A DNA stretch of 64,000 nucleotides, from NCBI RefSeq assembly GCF_004923295.1, contig NZ_CP039635.1, forward strand, positions 702,501 through 766,500, given 5' to 3'. Made by a program: the position numbers and the translations under genes. Below the pieces are notes generated by a model, which was not told the origin of the DNA, ran no database searches, and saw only the letters and a program-made list of their open reading frames with translations. The stretch comes from Azospirillum sp. TSH100. GTDB lineage: Bacteria > Pseudomonadota > Alphaproteobacteria > Azospirillales > Azospirillaceae. Shown piece after piece: positions 63,980 to 64,000 of this stretch. The number at the start of each line of letters is the position of its first letter. Within the stretch, counting starts at the first letter, position 1.

Positions 63980-64000
63980 GCGTGAATGTTGCAAAAACGG
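63980..64000. repeat. Half of the 57-kb palindrome repeated at the window edge
   Basis: GCGTGAATGT (63980-63989) followed by AAAACGG repeats the left arm of the dyad at 57022-57063 (GCGTGAATGT, then GGAAACG, at a similar distance). The window ends before a right arm could be seen. Confidence 0.35.

Overview
The window looks like part of a large, GC-rich alphaproteobacterial replicon, most likely Azospirillum or a close Rhodospirillales relative. This is inferred from composition, the density of ABC and TRAP uptake operons with paired LysR/GntR regulators, and the protein families; no rRNA or tRNA gene is present to confirm it. I see no phage, CRISPR array, intact insertion sequence or replication origin. 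The theme of the first 43 kb is scavenging nitrogen from small amines, guanidino, ureido and sulfonate compounds.

Layout. 1-11.7 kb: the tail of an amino-acid-type binding protein, an MmgE/PrpD protein, a NodB-fold deacetylase and a ureohydrolase on the plus strand. These converge on a minus-strand operon (binding protein, racemase-family protein, permease, ATPase, FAD amine oxidoreductase, ThDP enzyme) that is divergent from a LysR gene. 11.7-18.2 kb: an ISL3-type transposase remnant, a YadGH-like ABC-2 exporter, and a creBC two-component pair divergent from creD with Cre-tag-like repeats between them, followed by a 167-bp IS6-like miniature element. 18.2-29.7 kb: a biuret / 1-carboxybiuret / allophanate cluster: two cysteine hydrolases (one BiuH), a BMP-family ABC transporter, an FCD-type GntR regulator, and AtzH, AtzG, AtzE and AtzF. 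The palindrome TGCATGCA occurs at each presumed promoter of this cluster.

29.8-34.5 kb: a guanidinopropionase-like ureohydrolase heads an operon with a sulfonate-type (SsuABC/TauABC) ABC transporter, divergent from a LysR gene. 34.6-42.2 kb: tauR and a divergent operon tauABC-isfE-isfD-tpa, which should take nitrogen from taurine and excrete the carbon-sulfur skeleton as isethionate (no xsc is present). The two neighbouring units together suggest use of a guanidino-sulfonate such as taurocyamine; this is the most interesting metabolic hypothesis here. 42.3-49.2 kb: a LysR gene, a three-gene TRAP transporter, an HMG-CoA-lyase-family enzyme, a class III CoA-transferase and a gamma-carbonic anhydrase, probably a branched dicarboxylic acid pathway.

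49.9-64 kb: a CDF transporter with an extended C-terminus overlapping an MgtC protein, an AraC-type regulator, an AhpD-like protein, a GlxA-type regulator, an SDR, an MFS exporter, a two-subunit molybdenum hydroxylase, a PAS histidine kinase facing a FixJ-type regulator, a stand-alone receiver and a Tat-exported alpha/beta hydrolase. Five copies of a motif close to AATACCTAGATATGG lie upstream of genes in this part and may define a local regulon of the FixJ-type regulator.
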